The translations under genes and the position numbers were made by a program. A DNA stretch of 64,000 nucleotides, taken from Deinococcus sp. LM3 (GTDB lineage Bacteria; Deinococcota; Deinococci; Deinococcales; Deinococcaceae). The stretch spans positions 1,499,001-1,563,000 of the forward strand of contig NZ_MUFV01000001.1 in the NCBI RefSeq assembly GCF_002017875.1, in the 5' to 3' direction. Position 1 is the stretch's first letter, and the number at the start of each line of letters is the position of its first letter. The notes beneath the pieces are model-generated. The model did not search any database, was not told where the DNA came from, and saw only the letters and a list, made by a program, of their open reading frames with translations. Below, one piece after another: positions 44,836 to 55,194 of the stretch.

Positions 44836-45450
44836 ATGAACAGACGAACGCAACGCGAAGCGGGCGACGTGACCTCCTGGGCGGTGGGTGTGACGGCCGG
44901 ACTGATCCTGGGCGTGACCCTGCTGATCGCCACGCCCCGCCTGATGACCCCACCCACCACCGCCGAGGGCACCACCACCAGCACCACCACCCGCGACGCC
45001 GCCACGCAGGTCGAATCGGCCGACGCGCAGGAAGCCGCCACCCAGGGGACGGCCGGGCAGCAGGAGGGTGGGATGCAGGAGGAAGGCGCCGCCACCGCTG
45101 AGGCCAGCGCCGAAGGTGAGGGCGAGGCCGCGACAGGCGAGGCGACGGAAGGCGCGTCAGCCGGGGGCGCCGCACCCGAAGCCGCCGCCGGGAACGCCGA
45201 GGCCGGGCAGACCGTGTACGTCGGGAACTGCGCCGCCTGCCACGGCCCGAACGGGCAGGGACAGATCGGCCCCAGCCTGGTCGGTGAGGACGGCCCCAAA
45301 AACTGGACGCTCGCCCAGTTCACCGCCACCCTGCGGGAAGGCAAGACGCCTGACCGTCAGCTGAGCGCCGCCATGCCCCGCTACGCCGAGACGCAGATCA
45401 GCGACGAGCAGGTCGCGGACCTCCAGGCGTACATCAAGACCCTGAACTGA
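44836..45450 (+). CDS. Membrane-anchored mono-haem c-type cytochrome
   Basis: 204 residues from the ATG at 44836, with the leaderless -10 TATGCT 6 nt upstream. An N-terminal membrane anchor (VTSWAVGVTAGLILGVTLLI), a long Thr/Glu/Ala-rich linker (about 45-125), then a compact cytochrome c domain with CAACH (about 136-140), GPNGQGQIGPSL and the Met ligand in AAMPRYAETQ. It probably carries electrons on the outer face of the membrane. No oxidase gene is adjacent. Confidence 0.92.
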   Translation: MNRRTQREAGDVTSWAVGVTAGLILGVTLLIATPRLMTPPTTAEGTTTSTTTRDAATQVESADAQEAATQGTAGQQEGGMQEEGAATAEASAEGEGEAATGEATEGASAGGAAPEAAAGNAEAGQTVYVGNCAACHGPNGQGQIGPSLVGEDGPKNWTLAQFTATLREGKTPDRQLSAAMPRYAETQISDEQVADLQAYIKTLN

Positions 45451-45515
45451 TCGGCGGGAAGTCAAGCGCACCTGCGGCCCGCGCTCCGGGTGCGTTGCCG
45501 TACGCTGCGGGCCTC

Positions 45516-47330
45516 ATGACCCAGCCCTCCCTGCCCGCCCGTGAGCTGTGGCGCACGCTGCGCCTGACCCTGCCGGACCTGTGGCGCGCCCAGCCGCTGG
45601 TCACGGCGGGTCTGTTCCTGAGCGGCGCGGCGCAGGGCGCGCTGCCTGCCGTGACCATCCTGATCGGGAAGTGGACGGTGGACGGCGTGAGCGGTCTGCT
45701 GGCCGGGCAGAGCGTGAACCTGACGGTGCTGGCGGCCGCGTGGGTGGGCGCGGCGCTGCTGACGCAGGTGACCGTGACGCTCACGCAGGTCATGCAGGGC
45801 GTCGCCGCCGACCACTACACCCTGCACGTGAACCAGCGCCTGATGCGCCGCATGACCGAGTTACAGGGTCTGGACGTGCTGGAAGACCCGCAGTTCCACG
45901 ACGACATCGAGGTGCTTCAGGGCGGCGCCCACCACCGGCCGCTGAACCTGCTGTCCACGCTGGTGTACGCGCTGCGCGGCGTGGTGGCGGCCGTCAGCGT
46001 GGCGGCCACCCTCCTGATCATCGGGTGGTGGGTGCCGCTGGTCGTCGTGGCGGGCCTGCTGCCGCTGCTGTCCCGGCAGATGCAGTTCTACCGACTGGGC
46101 TGGACCCTGTTCATCCAGAACACCCCCGAGGCGCGCGAGGTGAACTACCTGTCCCGCGTGGCGCTGCGTCACGAGTACGCCAAGGAGGTCCGCCTGTACG
46201 GCCTCGCGCCGCACCTGCAACGCGAGGCGCTCACCCGCGCCCGCGCGTACCAGGACACCCTGCGCGCCCAGCGCACCCGCGGCCTGCTGGCCCTGCTGCC
46301 CTTCGAGGCGCTGTCCCTGCTGGTCACCGGGGGCCTGTTCGCGTTCGTGGTCGCGCAGGCGCAGGCCGGGCGGGTCGGAGCGGGCAGCGTGGCGCTGGTG
46401 ATCACGGCGCTGGCCGCCCTGCGGCAGGAACTGAGCCGCCTGACCGAACTGAGCAGCAACGGCACGCAGCACCTGAACTGGTTCGCCAAACTGCACGCCT
46501 TCCTGAACGCCCCCGGCGGCGTGCAGAACCCGGCCCAGCCGCGCCCGCTACCCACGGACGGCGCCATCACCCTGGAGAACGTGAGCTTCGCGTACCGCGA
46601 CCAGCCCCCCGCGCTGCGGGACGTGACGCTGACCATCCCCGCCGGGCAGACCGTCGCCATCGTCGGCGAGAACGGCGCGGGCAAGAGCACCCTGATCAAG
46701 CTGCTCCTGCGCTACTACGACCCCACCGCCGGACGCATCCTGATCGGCACGGGCGCGGCGCAGACCGACCTGCGCGACCTCGACCTCAACGACTGGCGGG
46801 CGGGCGTCGCCGCCGTCTTCCAGGACTTCGCGCGCTTCGAATGGACGCTGCGCGAGAACATCCTCCTGGGGCAGACGCAGGACGACGCCCGCCTGAACGC
46901 CGCCGTGCAGGGCAGCGGCCTGAACACCGTCCTGACGGGCACCCGCACGCTCGACACCCGCCTCGGGCAGGCGTTCGGCGGCGCAGACCTCTCCGGCGGC
47001 CAGTGGCAGAAACTCGCCACCGCCCGCGCCCTGTACCGGGATGCCCGCATCCTGATTCTCGACGAACCCACCGCCGCCCTCGACCCCCGCAGCGAGGCCG
47101 AGGTGTTCGGCACCTTCGCCGCCCTGGCGCGCGGCCGCACCACCCTGCTCGTCACGCACCGCCTCGGCAGCGTCCTGATGGCCGACCGGGTCATCGTCAT
47201 GAAGGCCGGACAGATCATCGAGGACGGCACCCACGCCGCACTGCTCGCGCGCGGCGGCGAGTACGCCGATCTGTGGGCACTCCAGGCCCGCCAGTACGAG
47301 GACCAGCCCGGCGAGCCCGTCCTGGCGTGA
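45516..47330 (+). CDS. ABC transporter, fused membrane and ATPase domains
   Basis: 604 residues from the ATG at 45516 (MTQPSLPAREL), with TACGCT 9 nt upstream. An exporter-type half-transporter: six predicted membrane helices (to about residue 330), then an ATPase domain with Walker A GENGAGKSTLIK (about 384-395), signature LSGGQWQKLATARAL (near 492), Walker B RILILDEPTAALDP (near 511) and the H-loop THRLGS. It should work as a dimer. The signature LSGGQWQ and overall layout resemble lipid or peptide exporters; the substrate is unknown. Confidence 0.92.
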   Translation: MTQPSLPARELWRTLRLTLPDLWRAQPLVTAGLFLSGAAQGALPAVTILIGKWTVDGVSGLLAGQSVNLTVLAAAWVGAALLTQVTVTLTQVMQGVAADHYTLHVNQRLMRRMTELQGLDVLEDPQFHDDIEVLQGGAHHRPLNLLSTLVYALRGVVAAVSVAATLLIIGWWVPLVVVAGLLPLLSRQMQFYRLGWTLFIQNTPEAREVNYLSRVALRHEYAKEVRLYGLAPHLQREALTRARAYQDTLRAQRTRGLLALLPFEALSLLVTGGLFAFVVAQAQAGRVGAGSVALVITALAALRQELSRLTELSSNGTQHLNWFAKLHAFLNAPGGVQNPAQPRPLPTDGAITLENVSFAYRDQPPALRDVTLTIPAGQTVAIVGENGAGKSTLIKLLLRYYDPTAGRILIGTGAAQTDLRDLDLNDWRAGVAAVFQDFARFEWTLRENILLGQTQDDARLNAAVQGSGLNTVLTGTRTLDTRLGQAFGGADLSGGQWQKLATARALYRDARILILDEPTAALDPRSEAEVFGTFAALARGRTTLLVTHRLGSVLMADRVIVMKAGQIIEDGTHAALLARGGEYADLWALQARQYEDQPGEPVLA

Positions 47331-47338
47331 ACTGAAGG

Positions 47339-47710
47339 TCAGCGCCAGCGCAGGCTCACGTCCGCGCCCACCTGCACGTCCGGCAGCGGGGAGGCGGGCG
47401 TGCAGGTGAACCGCACCTCGTCCGGGGCCAGGGCAGTTGTCGGGGTCGTCTTGACCGTCCCGAACACCAGCCGCGAACCCGACAACAACGCCCGCAGCGG
47501 GGCCGGACTGGTCGTGCTGGCCCCTGCCCCGCGCAGGGTCAGGGTCGCGCCCCGGCAGGACAGCACGCCCACCTCACCCCCGGACGGCCAGAAGATCCGC
47601 AGGCCCTCCGGGACGCGCTCCACACCCACCGTGAACAGGGCCGCCTGGGCCTGCGCCCCGCCCACCCACAGGCCCACCATCAGCGCCGCCGCACGCATCC
47701 GTCCTCGCAT
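47339..47710 (-). CDS. Hypothetical secreted protein, 123 aa
   Basis: Signal peptide MRAAALMVGLWVGGAQAQAA, then a beta-rich domain with one Cys pair (VLSCRGATLT and FTCTPASPL) that could form a disulfide. It converges with the ABC transporter gene with an 8-bp gap. No family is recognised. Confidence 0.7.
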   Translation of the reverse strand: MRGRMRAAALMVGLWVGGAQAQAALFTVGVERVPEGLRIFWPSGGEVGVLSCRGATLTLRGAGASTTSPAPLRALLSGSRLVFGTVKTTPTTALAPDEVRFTCTPASPLPDVQVGADVSLRWR

Positions 47711-47757
47711 GGGCCCATGCTGCCCGCATGCGCCCGCGCAAGTCGAGCAGATGTGCC

Positions 47758-48480
47758 TTACGGCAGCCTGTCCCCGACGTGGATGGCGGCGATGCCGAAC
47801 GTCAGCAGGCGGTAGCGGGTGCGGAAGCCCGTGGCGCGCATCAATCCCGCCAGCCGCTCGGGTTCCGGGAAGGCCAGCACGCTCTCGGGCAGGTACGTGT
47901 ACGCGCCCGCGTTCCCGCTGATCAGCCCGCCGATGCGCGGCAGCACATGCTGGAAGTACACCCGGAACAGGCTGCCCAGCAGGCCGGGACGGGGCGGCGG
48001 GAACTCCAGGATCACGGCCCGCCCGCCCGGCGCCAGCACCCGGTGGAACTCCGCGAGGCCGCGCGCGTAATCCGCGAAGTTCCGGAATCCGAACGCGCAG
48101 GTGATCGAGTCGAAACTCCCGTCCGGGTACGGCAGGTTCAGCGCGTCCCCTTCCTCCAGGCGGATGTCGATGTGCCGCGCGGCGGCCTTCTGGCGGCCGA
48201 TGGCGAGCATCTGCGGCACGAAGTCACTGCCGATCACCTCGGCCTGTGGGGCGCGGGTCTTGAGTTCCAGCGCGAAATCCGCCGTGCCGGTCGCCACGTC
48301 CAGCACCCGCGCCGGATTCAGGGCCAGGGCTTCCTGCGCCGCCGCCCGGCGCCAGCCCCGGTCCACGCCGAGGCTCAGCACGCGGTTCAGAAGGTCGTAA
48401 CGGGGCGCGATGCTGGCGAACATGGCCTGCACGTCCTTGCCCTTGTCCTGCTTGTCGCCCACCGGCGGCCGGTTCGTCAT
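47758..48480 (-). CDS. menG: Demethylmenaquinone methyltransferase
   Basis: Final SAM-dependent methylation in menaquinone synthesis, also called UbiE. 240 residues from the ATG at 48480. Marks are MFASIAPRYDLLNRVLSLGVDR, the SAM motif VLDVATGTADFALEL (about 61-75) and FDSITCAFGFRNFADY (about 124-139). The start is supported by TATGAT exactly 7 nt upstream (48488-48493). Deinococcus uses menaquinone, consistent with the Men role rather than ubiquinone. Confidence 0.95.
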   Translation of the reverse strand: MTNRPPVGDKQDKGKDVQAMFASIAPRYDLLNRVLSLGVDRGWRRAAAQEALALNPARVLDVATGTADFALELKTRAPQAEVIGSDFVPQMLAIGRQKAAARHIDIRLEEGDALNLPYPDGSFDSITCAFGFRNFADYARGLAEFHRVLAPGGRAVILEFPPPRPGLLGSLFRVYFQHVLPRIGGLISGNAGAYTYLPESVLAFPEPERLAGLMRATGFRTRYRLLTFGIAAIHVGDRLP

Positions 48481-48550
48481 ACCCGCGATCATAGCGGCGC
48501 ACGGGCGGGACAGACGGGAAGCGTTCCGCCAGTCCCGCCCGCCGTGGGGA

Positions 48551-49738
48551 TCAGGAGATGATGCCCAGCGTGCGGCCCACCTCGGCGTAAGCCTGGAGGG
48601 CGTGGTCGAGGTCGTCACGGGTGTGCTCGGCGGTCACGATGTTGCGGATGCGCGCCAGTCCGCGCGGCACGGTCGGGAAGCCCAGCCCGACGGCGAACAC
48701 GCCCCGGTCGAACAGCAGGCGGCTCGCCTCGAACGCGGCCGTCGCCTCGCCGAAGATGACGGGCGTGATGGGCGTGGTACTGCCGAAGATATCGAAGCCC
48801 AGCCCCTGCAACTCCGCCTTGAAGTAGCGGGTGTTGTCCCACAGGCGCGCCATCAGGGTGGGGTCGCGCTGCACCTCGTCGAGCGCGGCGGCCAGCGCGC
48901 CCACCGTGGCGGGGGCCTGCGCGGTGCTGAAGAGGTACGGGCGGGCGCGGTTGATCAGCAGCTGGCGCAGGTCGCCGTGCCCGGCGGCGTACCCGCCCAC
49001 GCCGCCCCAGGCCTTGCTGAGCGTCCCGACCTGGATCACGTCGTCGGCGTACTCGAACCCGAAGTGATGCACGGTGCCGCGCCCGGCCTCGCCCATCACG
49101 CCGCTGCCGTGCGCGTCGTCCACGTACGTGACCGCGCCGTACCGGCGGGCGACCGCCACGAGTCGGTCGAGGGGGGCCACATCGCCGTCCATGGAGAACA
49201 CGCCGTCCGTCACGACCAGTTTCAGACCGTCCGTGTCGTGCTCTTTCAGCAGGCGTTCCAGGTCGTCCGGGTCGGCGTGTCTGTACACCTTCTTGGTGGC
49301 CTTGGTCAGGCGCAGCCCGTCGATGATGCTGGCGTGGTTCAGTTCGTCGCTGATGACCAGGTCACCCTCGCGCAGCAGCGCGCCCAGCACGCCCTGGTTG
49401 GTCGTGAAGCCGCTGTGCAGCACCAGCGCGCTGCCCGTGTGCTTGAACGCCGCCAGCTGCGACTCGAAGTCCTCGTGAATGCGCAGCGTTCCGGCAATCG
49501 TGCGGACCGCGCCCGCCCCCGCGCCCCAGCGTTCCAGGTACTCGGCGGCCCGCGCCTTCAGGGCCGGGTGGTCCGCGAAGCCCAGGTAGTTGTTGCTGGC
49601 GAGGTTCACGACCTCGCGCCCGTCCACGCGGGTGCGGGCGCGGCTGGCGCTGTCCAGCACGCGCGGGTGAATCAACAGCCCGCTCTCGCGCAGGCCGGAC
49701 AGCTCGGCAGTCAGACGGTCGGACAGGGAAGTGGCCAT
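48551..49738 (-). CDS. kbl: Glycine C-acetyltransferase (2-amino-3-ketobutyrate CoA ligase)
   Basis: PLP enzyme of the alpha-oxoamine synthase family. It cleaves 2-amino-3-oxobutyrate with CoA to glycine and acetyl-CoA in threonine breakdown. 395 residues, normal length. Marks are NLASNNYLGFADHP, LRIHEDFESQLA, TDGVFSMDGDVAPL, YVDDAHGSGVMG and the PLP-lysine motif GTLSKAWGGVGGY (Lys near 244). A biotin-synthesis (BioF) role is possible because the families are alike, but no bio genes are near. TAGACT lies 7 nt before the ATG. Confidence 0.88.
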   Translation of the reverse strand: MATSLSDRLTAELSGLRESGLLIHPRVLDSASRARTRVDGREVVNLASNNYLGFADHPALKARAAEYLERWGAGAGAVRTIAGTLRIHEDFESQLAAFKHTGSALVLHSGFTTNQGVLGALLREGDLVISDELNHASIIDGLRLTKATKKVYRHADPDDLERLLKEHDTDGLKLVVTDGVFSMDGDVAPLDRLVAVARRYGAVTYVDDAHGSGVMGEAGRGTVHHFGFEYADDVIQVGTLSKAWGGVGGYAAGHGDLRQLLINRARPYLFSTAQAPATVGALAAALDEVQRDPTLMARLWDNTRYFKAELQGLGFDIFGSTTPITPVIFGEATAAFEASRLLFDRGVFAVGLGFPTVPRGLARIRNIVTAEHTRDDLDHALQAYAEVGRTLGIIS

Positions 49739-49801
49739 ACCCCCGAGTCTAGGCGTGCGCCGCCCCTGCTGTCCGTGAGCCGGGGACGCATGCGGCCCCC
49801 G

Positions 49802-50830
49802 CTACAGGTCCGCGACCTGCGGGGCGACCTCCCGGCCCAGCAGCTCGACCGAGCGCAGCATCCGCGCGTGCGGCATCAGCACGTTCGTCATCTGGAAACT
49901 CAGGCGGTCCACGCCGCCCAGCGCCCCGTGCACGAACCGCAGCTTGGCGGCCACGGTGTCCGGCGTGCCGATCAGGTACGGGCCGGTCGGTCCGCACGCC
50001 GCGTCGAACTGCGCGCGCCTCGGCGGCGCCCAGCCCCGCTCGCGGCCCAGCGTGTCCAGCATCCGCGCGTACCCTGGCCAGAAGTCGTCCCGTGCGCCCT
50101 CGTCGCTGTCGCCCACGAAGCCGAAGGCGTGCACACCCACCCGCAGGGTCTCCGGGGCGTGCCCGGCCTGCGCGCCCGCCTCGCGGTACAGGTCCACCAG
50201 CGGCCGGAACGCCCGGAAGTCCCCGCCGATGATCGCCACCATCAGCGGCAGCCCCAGCCGCCCGGCCCGCACGAACGACTCCGGCGTGCCGCCCACCCCC
50301 ACCCACACCGGCAACTGCGGCTGCTGCGGGCGCGGGTACACGCCCTGACCGCGCAGCGGCGCACGGTGCCGGCCCGACCAGTGCACGTGCGTGTCCCCGC
50401 GCAGGCGCAGCAGCAACTCCAGTTTCTCGCTGAACAGCGAGTCGTAGTCCTGCGTGTTCAGGCCAAACAGCGGGTACGCCTCGATGAACGACCCGCGCCC
50501 CACGACCAGTTCCGCCCGCCCGCGCGACAGCAGGTCCAGCGTGGCGTACTGCTGGAACACCCGCACGGGATCATCGGCACTCAGGACCGTCACGGCGCTG
50601 TTCAGGCGGATGCTCTCCGTGCGGGCGGCAGCGGCCGCCAGGATCAGGGACGGCGCGGAATCCAGGTACTCGGGCCGGTGGTGCTCGCCCACCCCGAAGG
50701 AGTGCACGCCGCTGCGGTCGGCGACCTCGATCTCCTCCAGCAGGTTCGCGAGGCGGTCGGCCGGTGAGAGGGTCACGCCCGTGACCGGGTCGGATACCAC
50801 CGCCGCGAAGCTATCAATGCCGAGTTTCAT
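49802..50830 (-). CDS. LLM-class flavin-dependent oxidoreductase
   Basis: Luciferase-like (beta/alpha)8 barrel using FMN or F420. 342 residues. Marks are SFGVGEHHRPEYLDSAPSLI (about 40-59), TVLSADDPVRVFQQYATLD and GRGSFIEAYPLFG, plus a C-terminal region with GTPDTVAAKL. The substrate is not predictable. A perfect TATAAT lies 7 nt upstream of the ATG, giving a leaderless transcript. Confidence 0.9.
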   Translation of the reverse strand: MKLGIDSFAAVVSDPVTGVTLSPADRLANLLEEIEVADRSGVHSFGVGEHHRPEYLDSAPSLILAAAAARTESIRLNSAVTVLSADDPVRVFQQYATLDLLSRGRAELVVGRGSFIEAYPLFGLNTQDYDSLFSEKLELLLRLRGDTHVHWSGRHRAPLRGQGVYPRPQQPQLPVWVGVGGTPESFVRAGRLGLPLMVAIIGGDFRAFRPLVDLYREAGAQAGHAPETLRVGVHAFGFVGDSDEGARDDFWPGYARMLDTLGRERGWAPPRRAQFDAACGPTGPYLIGTPDTVAAKLRFVHGALGGVDRLSFQMTNVLMPHARMLRSVELLGREVAPQVADL

Positions 50831-50837
50831 GCTTCAT

Positions 50838-50843
50838 ATTATA
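50838..50843 (-). promoter_or_regulatory. Leaderless -10 box of the LLM oxidoreductase gene
   Basis: A perfect TATAAT on the minus strand, 7 nt before the ATG at 50830; the AT-rich surroundings stand out from the GC-rich background. Confidence 0.7.
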
Positions 50844-50900
50844 AAGCGATTTGGAAAGAGAAACACGGAGACACCTGAGAGCGGGAGGCAAAGAGCACAG

Positions 50901-50925
50901 AAAAGACCCCCGGCAGGTCCGGGGG
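50901..50925 (-). terminator. Intrinsic terminator of the two-lipoprotein operon
   Basis: Minus strand: CCCCCGG - ACCTG - CCGGGGG followed by TCTTTT, 20 bp after the stop of the gene ending at 50945. Confidence 0.88.
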
Positions 50926-50944
50926 CCACTGGGCAGAAGGCGCG

Positions 50945-51565
50945 CTACTGGCTGGTCACGGGCGTCGGCTCGTGCAGCGTGTAGCGTTGCAGGCCCGCCG
51001 TCCCCAGGCTGCGCTGGTACGTGCGGCTCCCGTCCGGCAGGTACACGTAGTGCTCGGCGCGCGTCCAGCCCTGCGCCAGATTCCAGCGCTGCCGCATGTC
51101 CGGCACGAGCGTCCTGAAGTCCGCCGTCACGGCCGCACTGGCGTACGCCACGCGGTCATGCGTCATCAGCGGCAGCGTCTCGCCCACGTCCAGCGTGCCG
51201 TTCGCGTTGCGGTCCTGCCACATCGTCCATTCCAGCAGCAGCACCTTCGCGGCGGCCGGGGCGACCGTCACCGACGCGCCCGCCGGGATCAGCGTCGCGG
51301 CGTCCACGGCGCGGTCCGTCTGGTTGATCCACTTCAGCGGGTCCACGTCCACGGCCGTCTTCCCGGCGGGCACGGCCAGCTGGTACACGCTCTCGCCGCC
51401 GTCCGTCACCAGGGACAGGTAGGCGCCGGCGGGCGCGGCCGGGAAGCGCACCTCCACCCCGCTCGGCAGGGGAGGGCGCCCGCCCGTCGGGGATGACGAA
51501 GCGCCGCACGCGGTCAGGGCTGCGCCCAGCAGGACCACTGCCGGAATCCACATGGCGCGCTTCAT
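50945..51565 (-). CDS. Predicted lipoprotein, 206 aa
   Basis: The ATG at 51565 overlaps the stop of the upstream lipoprotein gene (ATGA). Signal peptide with lipobox LTAC (Cys near 20). The mature domain contains DRNANGTLDVGETL (about 119-132), a calcium-loop-like sequence, and many aromatic residues. No family is recognised. The calcium-loop-like motif recurs as NDLNRNGRPESTEEL in the partner gene, so the two may be related or bind the same ion. Confidence 0.78.
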   Translation of the reverse strand: MKRAMWIPAVVLLGAALTACGASSSPTGGRPPLPSGVEVRFPAAPAGAYLSLVTDGGESVYQLAVPAGKTAVDVDPLKWINQTDRAVDAATLIPAGASVTVAPAAAKVLLLEWTMWQDRNANGTLDVGETLPLMTHDRVAYASAAVTADFRTLVPDMRQRWNLAQGWTRAEHYVYLPDGSRTYQRSLGTAGLQRYTLHEPTPVTSQ

Positions 51566-52272
51566 TTCGCACCGCCCAGGCTGCCGCCCAGCGGGGCGCC
51601 CTGACTGATCAGGCGGTTCGTCGGTTCGTGCAGGCGGACGCTCAGGCGTTCGTCGGCCTCGGGCACGCTGTTCATGGTCACCACGTACCGGCCGGGCGTG
51701 GCCGACGGCTGCCGGACCTCGTGCGCCACCAGCGACCAGCCCTTGCGGCGCGCGCCGCTCTCGGTCGTGCGCCCGTCCGCACTGGTGAACGAGTACGTGA
51801 ACGCCTCGCTGGCGTAACTGTAGATCGAGTGCGTCTGGTACAGCTCCTCGGTGCTTTCCGGCCGCCCGTTGCGGTTCAGGTCGTTGTAGATCACGAAGTA
51901 CACGTTGCAGGTCTGCACGTTCTCCGGCGACACCACCACGTCCCGCATCCCGTCGGTCTCGCCGCCCTTGAACGGCGACAGGCAGGCACTCTTCTGAATG
52001 TTCTGAAGCGAGTAGCCGTCCAGGTAGATGGTCGTGCGGTTCACCACGCTGCCCGGAGCGCCCCACAGATACCCACCGTCCCCGATGGTCCGCAGGTACT
52101 GCCCGTTCGCGCCGAAGGCCACTCCACTCAGCCGCAGCGTGTCCACAGCCGGGGTGTCCGGGAAGGTGAAGGTCAGACCCATGGGGGCGGGTGGCGGGGG
52201 ACTGGGGCAGGCGGTCAGGAGCGCACACAGCGCCCCGACCCCACCCAACCGGATCATGTTCATCTTCTTCAT
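51562..52272 (-). CDS. Predicted lipoprotein, 236 aa
   Basis: Signal peptide from the ATG at 52272 (IRLGGVGALCALLTAC, lipobox LTAC). Calcium-loop-like NDLNRNGRPESTEEL sits at about 135-149, and two further Cys could pair (SACLSPF, VQTCNVY). It is the first gene of a two-lipoprotein operon. A TANNNT-type start signal is not clear here. No family is recognised; surface location is inferred. Confidence 0.78.
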   Translation of the reverse strand: MKKMNMIRLGGVGALCALLTACPSPPPPAPMGLTFTFPDTPAVDTLRLSGVAFGANGQYLRTIGDGGYLWGAPGSVVNRTTIYLDGYSLQNIQKSACLSPFKGGETDGMRDVVVSPENVQTCNVYFVIYNDLNRNGRPESTEELYQTHSIYSYASEAFTYSFTSADGRTTESGARRKGWSLVAHEVRQPSATPGRYVVTMNSVPEADERLSVRLHEPTNRLISQGAPLGGSLGGAK

Positions 52273-52375
52273 ACGACGTTCACAGTAGCGGACGCCCCCG
52301 GACCCTGCACGCACATTTGACGCAGGGAGCCGGCACGCCAAGAACAGACGACGGGCACAGACGACGGGCACAGAA

Positions 52376-52412
52376 GGCAGGTGGCCCCCGGTCCGTCCGG
52401 AAGCCACCTGCC
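52376..52412 (-). terminator. Perfect 10-bp hairpin downstream of lpd, within a repeat-rich spacer
   Basis: GGCAGGTGGC (52376-52385) pairs with GCCACCTGCC (52403-52412). The 184-bp spacer 52273-52456 also holds two short direct repeats (CAGACGACGGGCA twice, CTGTCGTCACCTGC twice) and no gene. Confidence 0.5.
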
Positions 52413-52456
52413 CTGTCGTCACCTGCGCTGTCGTCACCTGCCCCGAGGCACTGTCC

Positions 52457-53860
<1,404 letters not shown>

Positions 53861-53983
53861 GCGGTCAGTCTAACGCGGCCCCCGTGAGCCGTCACTGACC
53901 TGCCCGCATAGCTGGACGCAGCCCATTCACAACTCCCACTGGTCAAACAGAGGGGGGCGGGGGATGGTCGACGGAGGATGGGT

Positions 53984-55165
53984 TTACACCTCCAGAAAGT
54001 CCGTGATCACGCGGTTCAGCACCCACCAGCCCTCGGGCGTGGCCCGCAACTGCTCACCGTCCAGGGTCAGCAGGCCGCGCGCCACGTTCGCCGCGATGGG
54101 CGCCGCGTACACCTGCGGCACGTCCAGGCCGCTGCGGCGCGACAGGTCACCCAGGTTCACGCCCGCGCGCAGGCGCAGGCCCATGAACAGCGCGTCCGTG
54201 ACGAACTCGGGCGCGTCGATGGCCTCCGGCGCACCCGCCTCGCCGGTCAGCCACTCGTGCAGGTGCGGATTCGTGCGCCGCACCGTCAACACGTCCGCCG
54301 CGCGCGGTCCGGCCCCATCCGCCATCTGCCATCCGCCATCTGCCGGGTAATGTCCCGCAGCCCCCGGCCCCAGCCCCAGGTACGTGCGGCCCTGCCAGTA
54401 CGCGAGGTTATGCCGGGATTCCTGACCGGGCCGGGCGTAGTTGCTGATCTCGTAACGGGTCAGGCCGCGCGCGGTCAGTAGGGCCTCGGTCTGCTCGAAG
54501 CCGCGCCGCTCGTCCTCCTCCTCGACCGTCACGCCCCGGCGCGCGAATTCCGTGCCGGGCTCGATGGTCAGCGTGTACGCACTGACGTGCCCCACGCCCA
54601 GGTCCAGCAGGCCCTGAATGTCACTCTCCAGCGGTTGCCCCGGCACGGCCGTGATCAGGTCCCCACTCACCCGGAAGCCCGTCCCGATCAGGGTGGTGAC
54701 CGCCTCGCGCGCCTGCTGCGCGTCATGCTGGCGGCCCAGGAACTTCAGGGTCGCGTCGTCCAGGCTCTGCACGCCCACGCTGGCCCGGTCGAAGCCCAGC
54801 GCCCGCCAGTGCGCTGAGCGCTCCGGCGTGACCGTCCCCGGATTCACTTCCAGCGTGTTCTCCAGGCGGCCCCAGCCCAGGTGACGGCGCACGCTGCCCA
54901 CCAGCGCCTCTATCTCCGCGTCCCGCAGGAAACTGGGCGTCCCGCCCCCCAGGTACACCGTGTCCAGATCCACACGGTACGTGGCGGCCAGCGCCGCCGC
55001 CTCGACCTCCAGCCGCTCCAGGTAGCGCTCCACCAGCCCGGCGCGGCGCGTCAGCACATGAAAATCACAGTACGGGCAGATGGTCGGGCAGAACGGCACG
55101 TGCACGTACAGGTGCCGCACCACGTCCGGGGCAGGGCTGGGCTGGGCGGCAGGGTCGGCACTCAC
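53984..55165 (-). CDS. hemW: Radical SAM protein HemW (coproporphyrinogen-III-oxidase-like)
   Basis: 393 residues from a GTG at 55165, 7 nt after TAGACT. HVPFCPTICPYCDFHVLTR carries the CxxxCxxC iron-sulfur site (about 26-33). GGGTPSFL and GVQSLDDATLKFLGR follow, then a C-terminal HemN-type domain. The CxxxCxxC lacks the extra Cys of true HemN, so haem trafficking (HemW) is more likely than decarboxylation. Near residues 275-287 a heptamer-derived insert (PADGGWQMADG) sits right after GPGAAGH. Confidence 0.88.
   Translation of the reverse strand: MSADPAAQPSPAPDVVRHLYVHVPFCPTICPYCDFHVLTRRAGLVERYLERLEVEAAALAATYRVDLDTVYLGGGTPSFLRDAEIEALVGSVRRHLGWGRLENTLEVNPGTVTPERSAHWRALGFDRASVGVQSLDDATLKFLGRQHDAQQAREAVTTLIGTGFRVSGDLITAVPGQPLESDIQGLLDLGVGHVSAYTLTIEPGTEFARRGVTVEEEDERRGFEQTEALLTARGLTRYEISNYARPGQESRHNLAYWQGRTYLGLGPGAAGHYPADGGWQMADGAGPRAADVLTVRRTNPHLHEWLTGEAGAPEAIDAPEFVTDALFMGLRLRAGVNLGDLSRRSGLDVPQVYAAPIAANVARGLLTLDGEQLRATPEGWWVLNRVITDFLEV
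54313..54343. repeat. Heptamer repeat inside hemW
   Basis: Four alternating units of CCATCCG/CCATCTG within the hemW coding sequence. The length keeps the reading frame and encodes a short Asp/Gly/Trp-rich insert. Confidence 0.8.
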
Positions 55166-55172
55166 GCGCGGC

Positions 55173-55188
55173 AGTCTACGCGTATCCT
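55173..55188. promoter_or_regulatory. Back-to-back leaderless promoters of hemW and the thioesterase gene
   Basis: TAGACT (55173-55178, minus) is 7 nt before the hemW GTG; TATCCT (55183-55188, plus) is 6 nt before the thioesterase ATG. The two boxes are only 4 bp apart, in a 29-bp intergenic gap, so simultaneous polymerase binding is unlikely. Confidence 0.6.
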
Positions 55189-55194
55189 CGCCGG

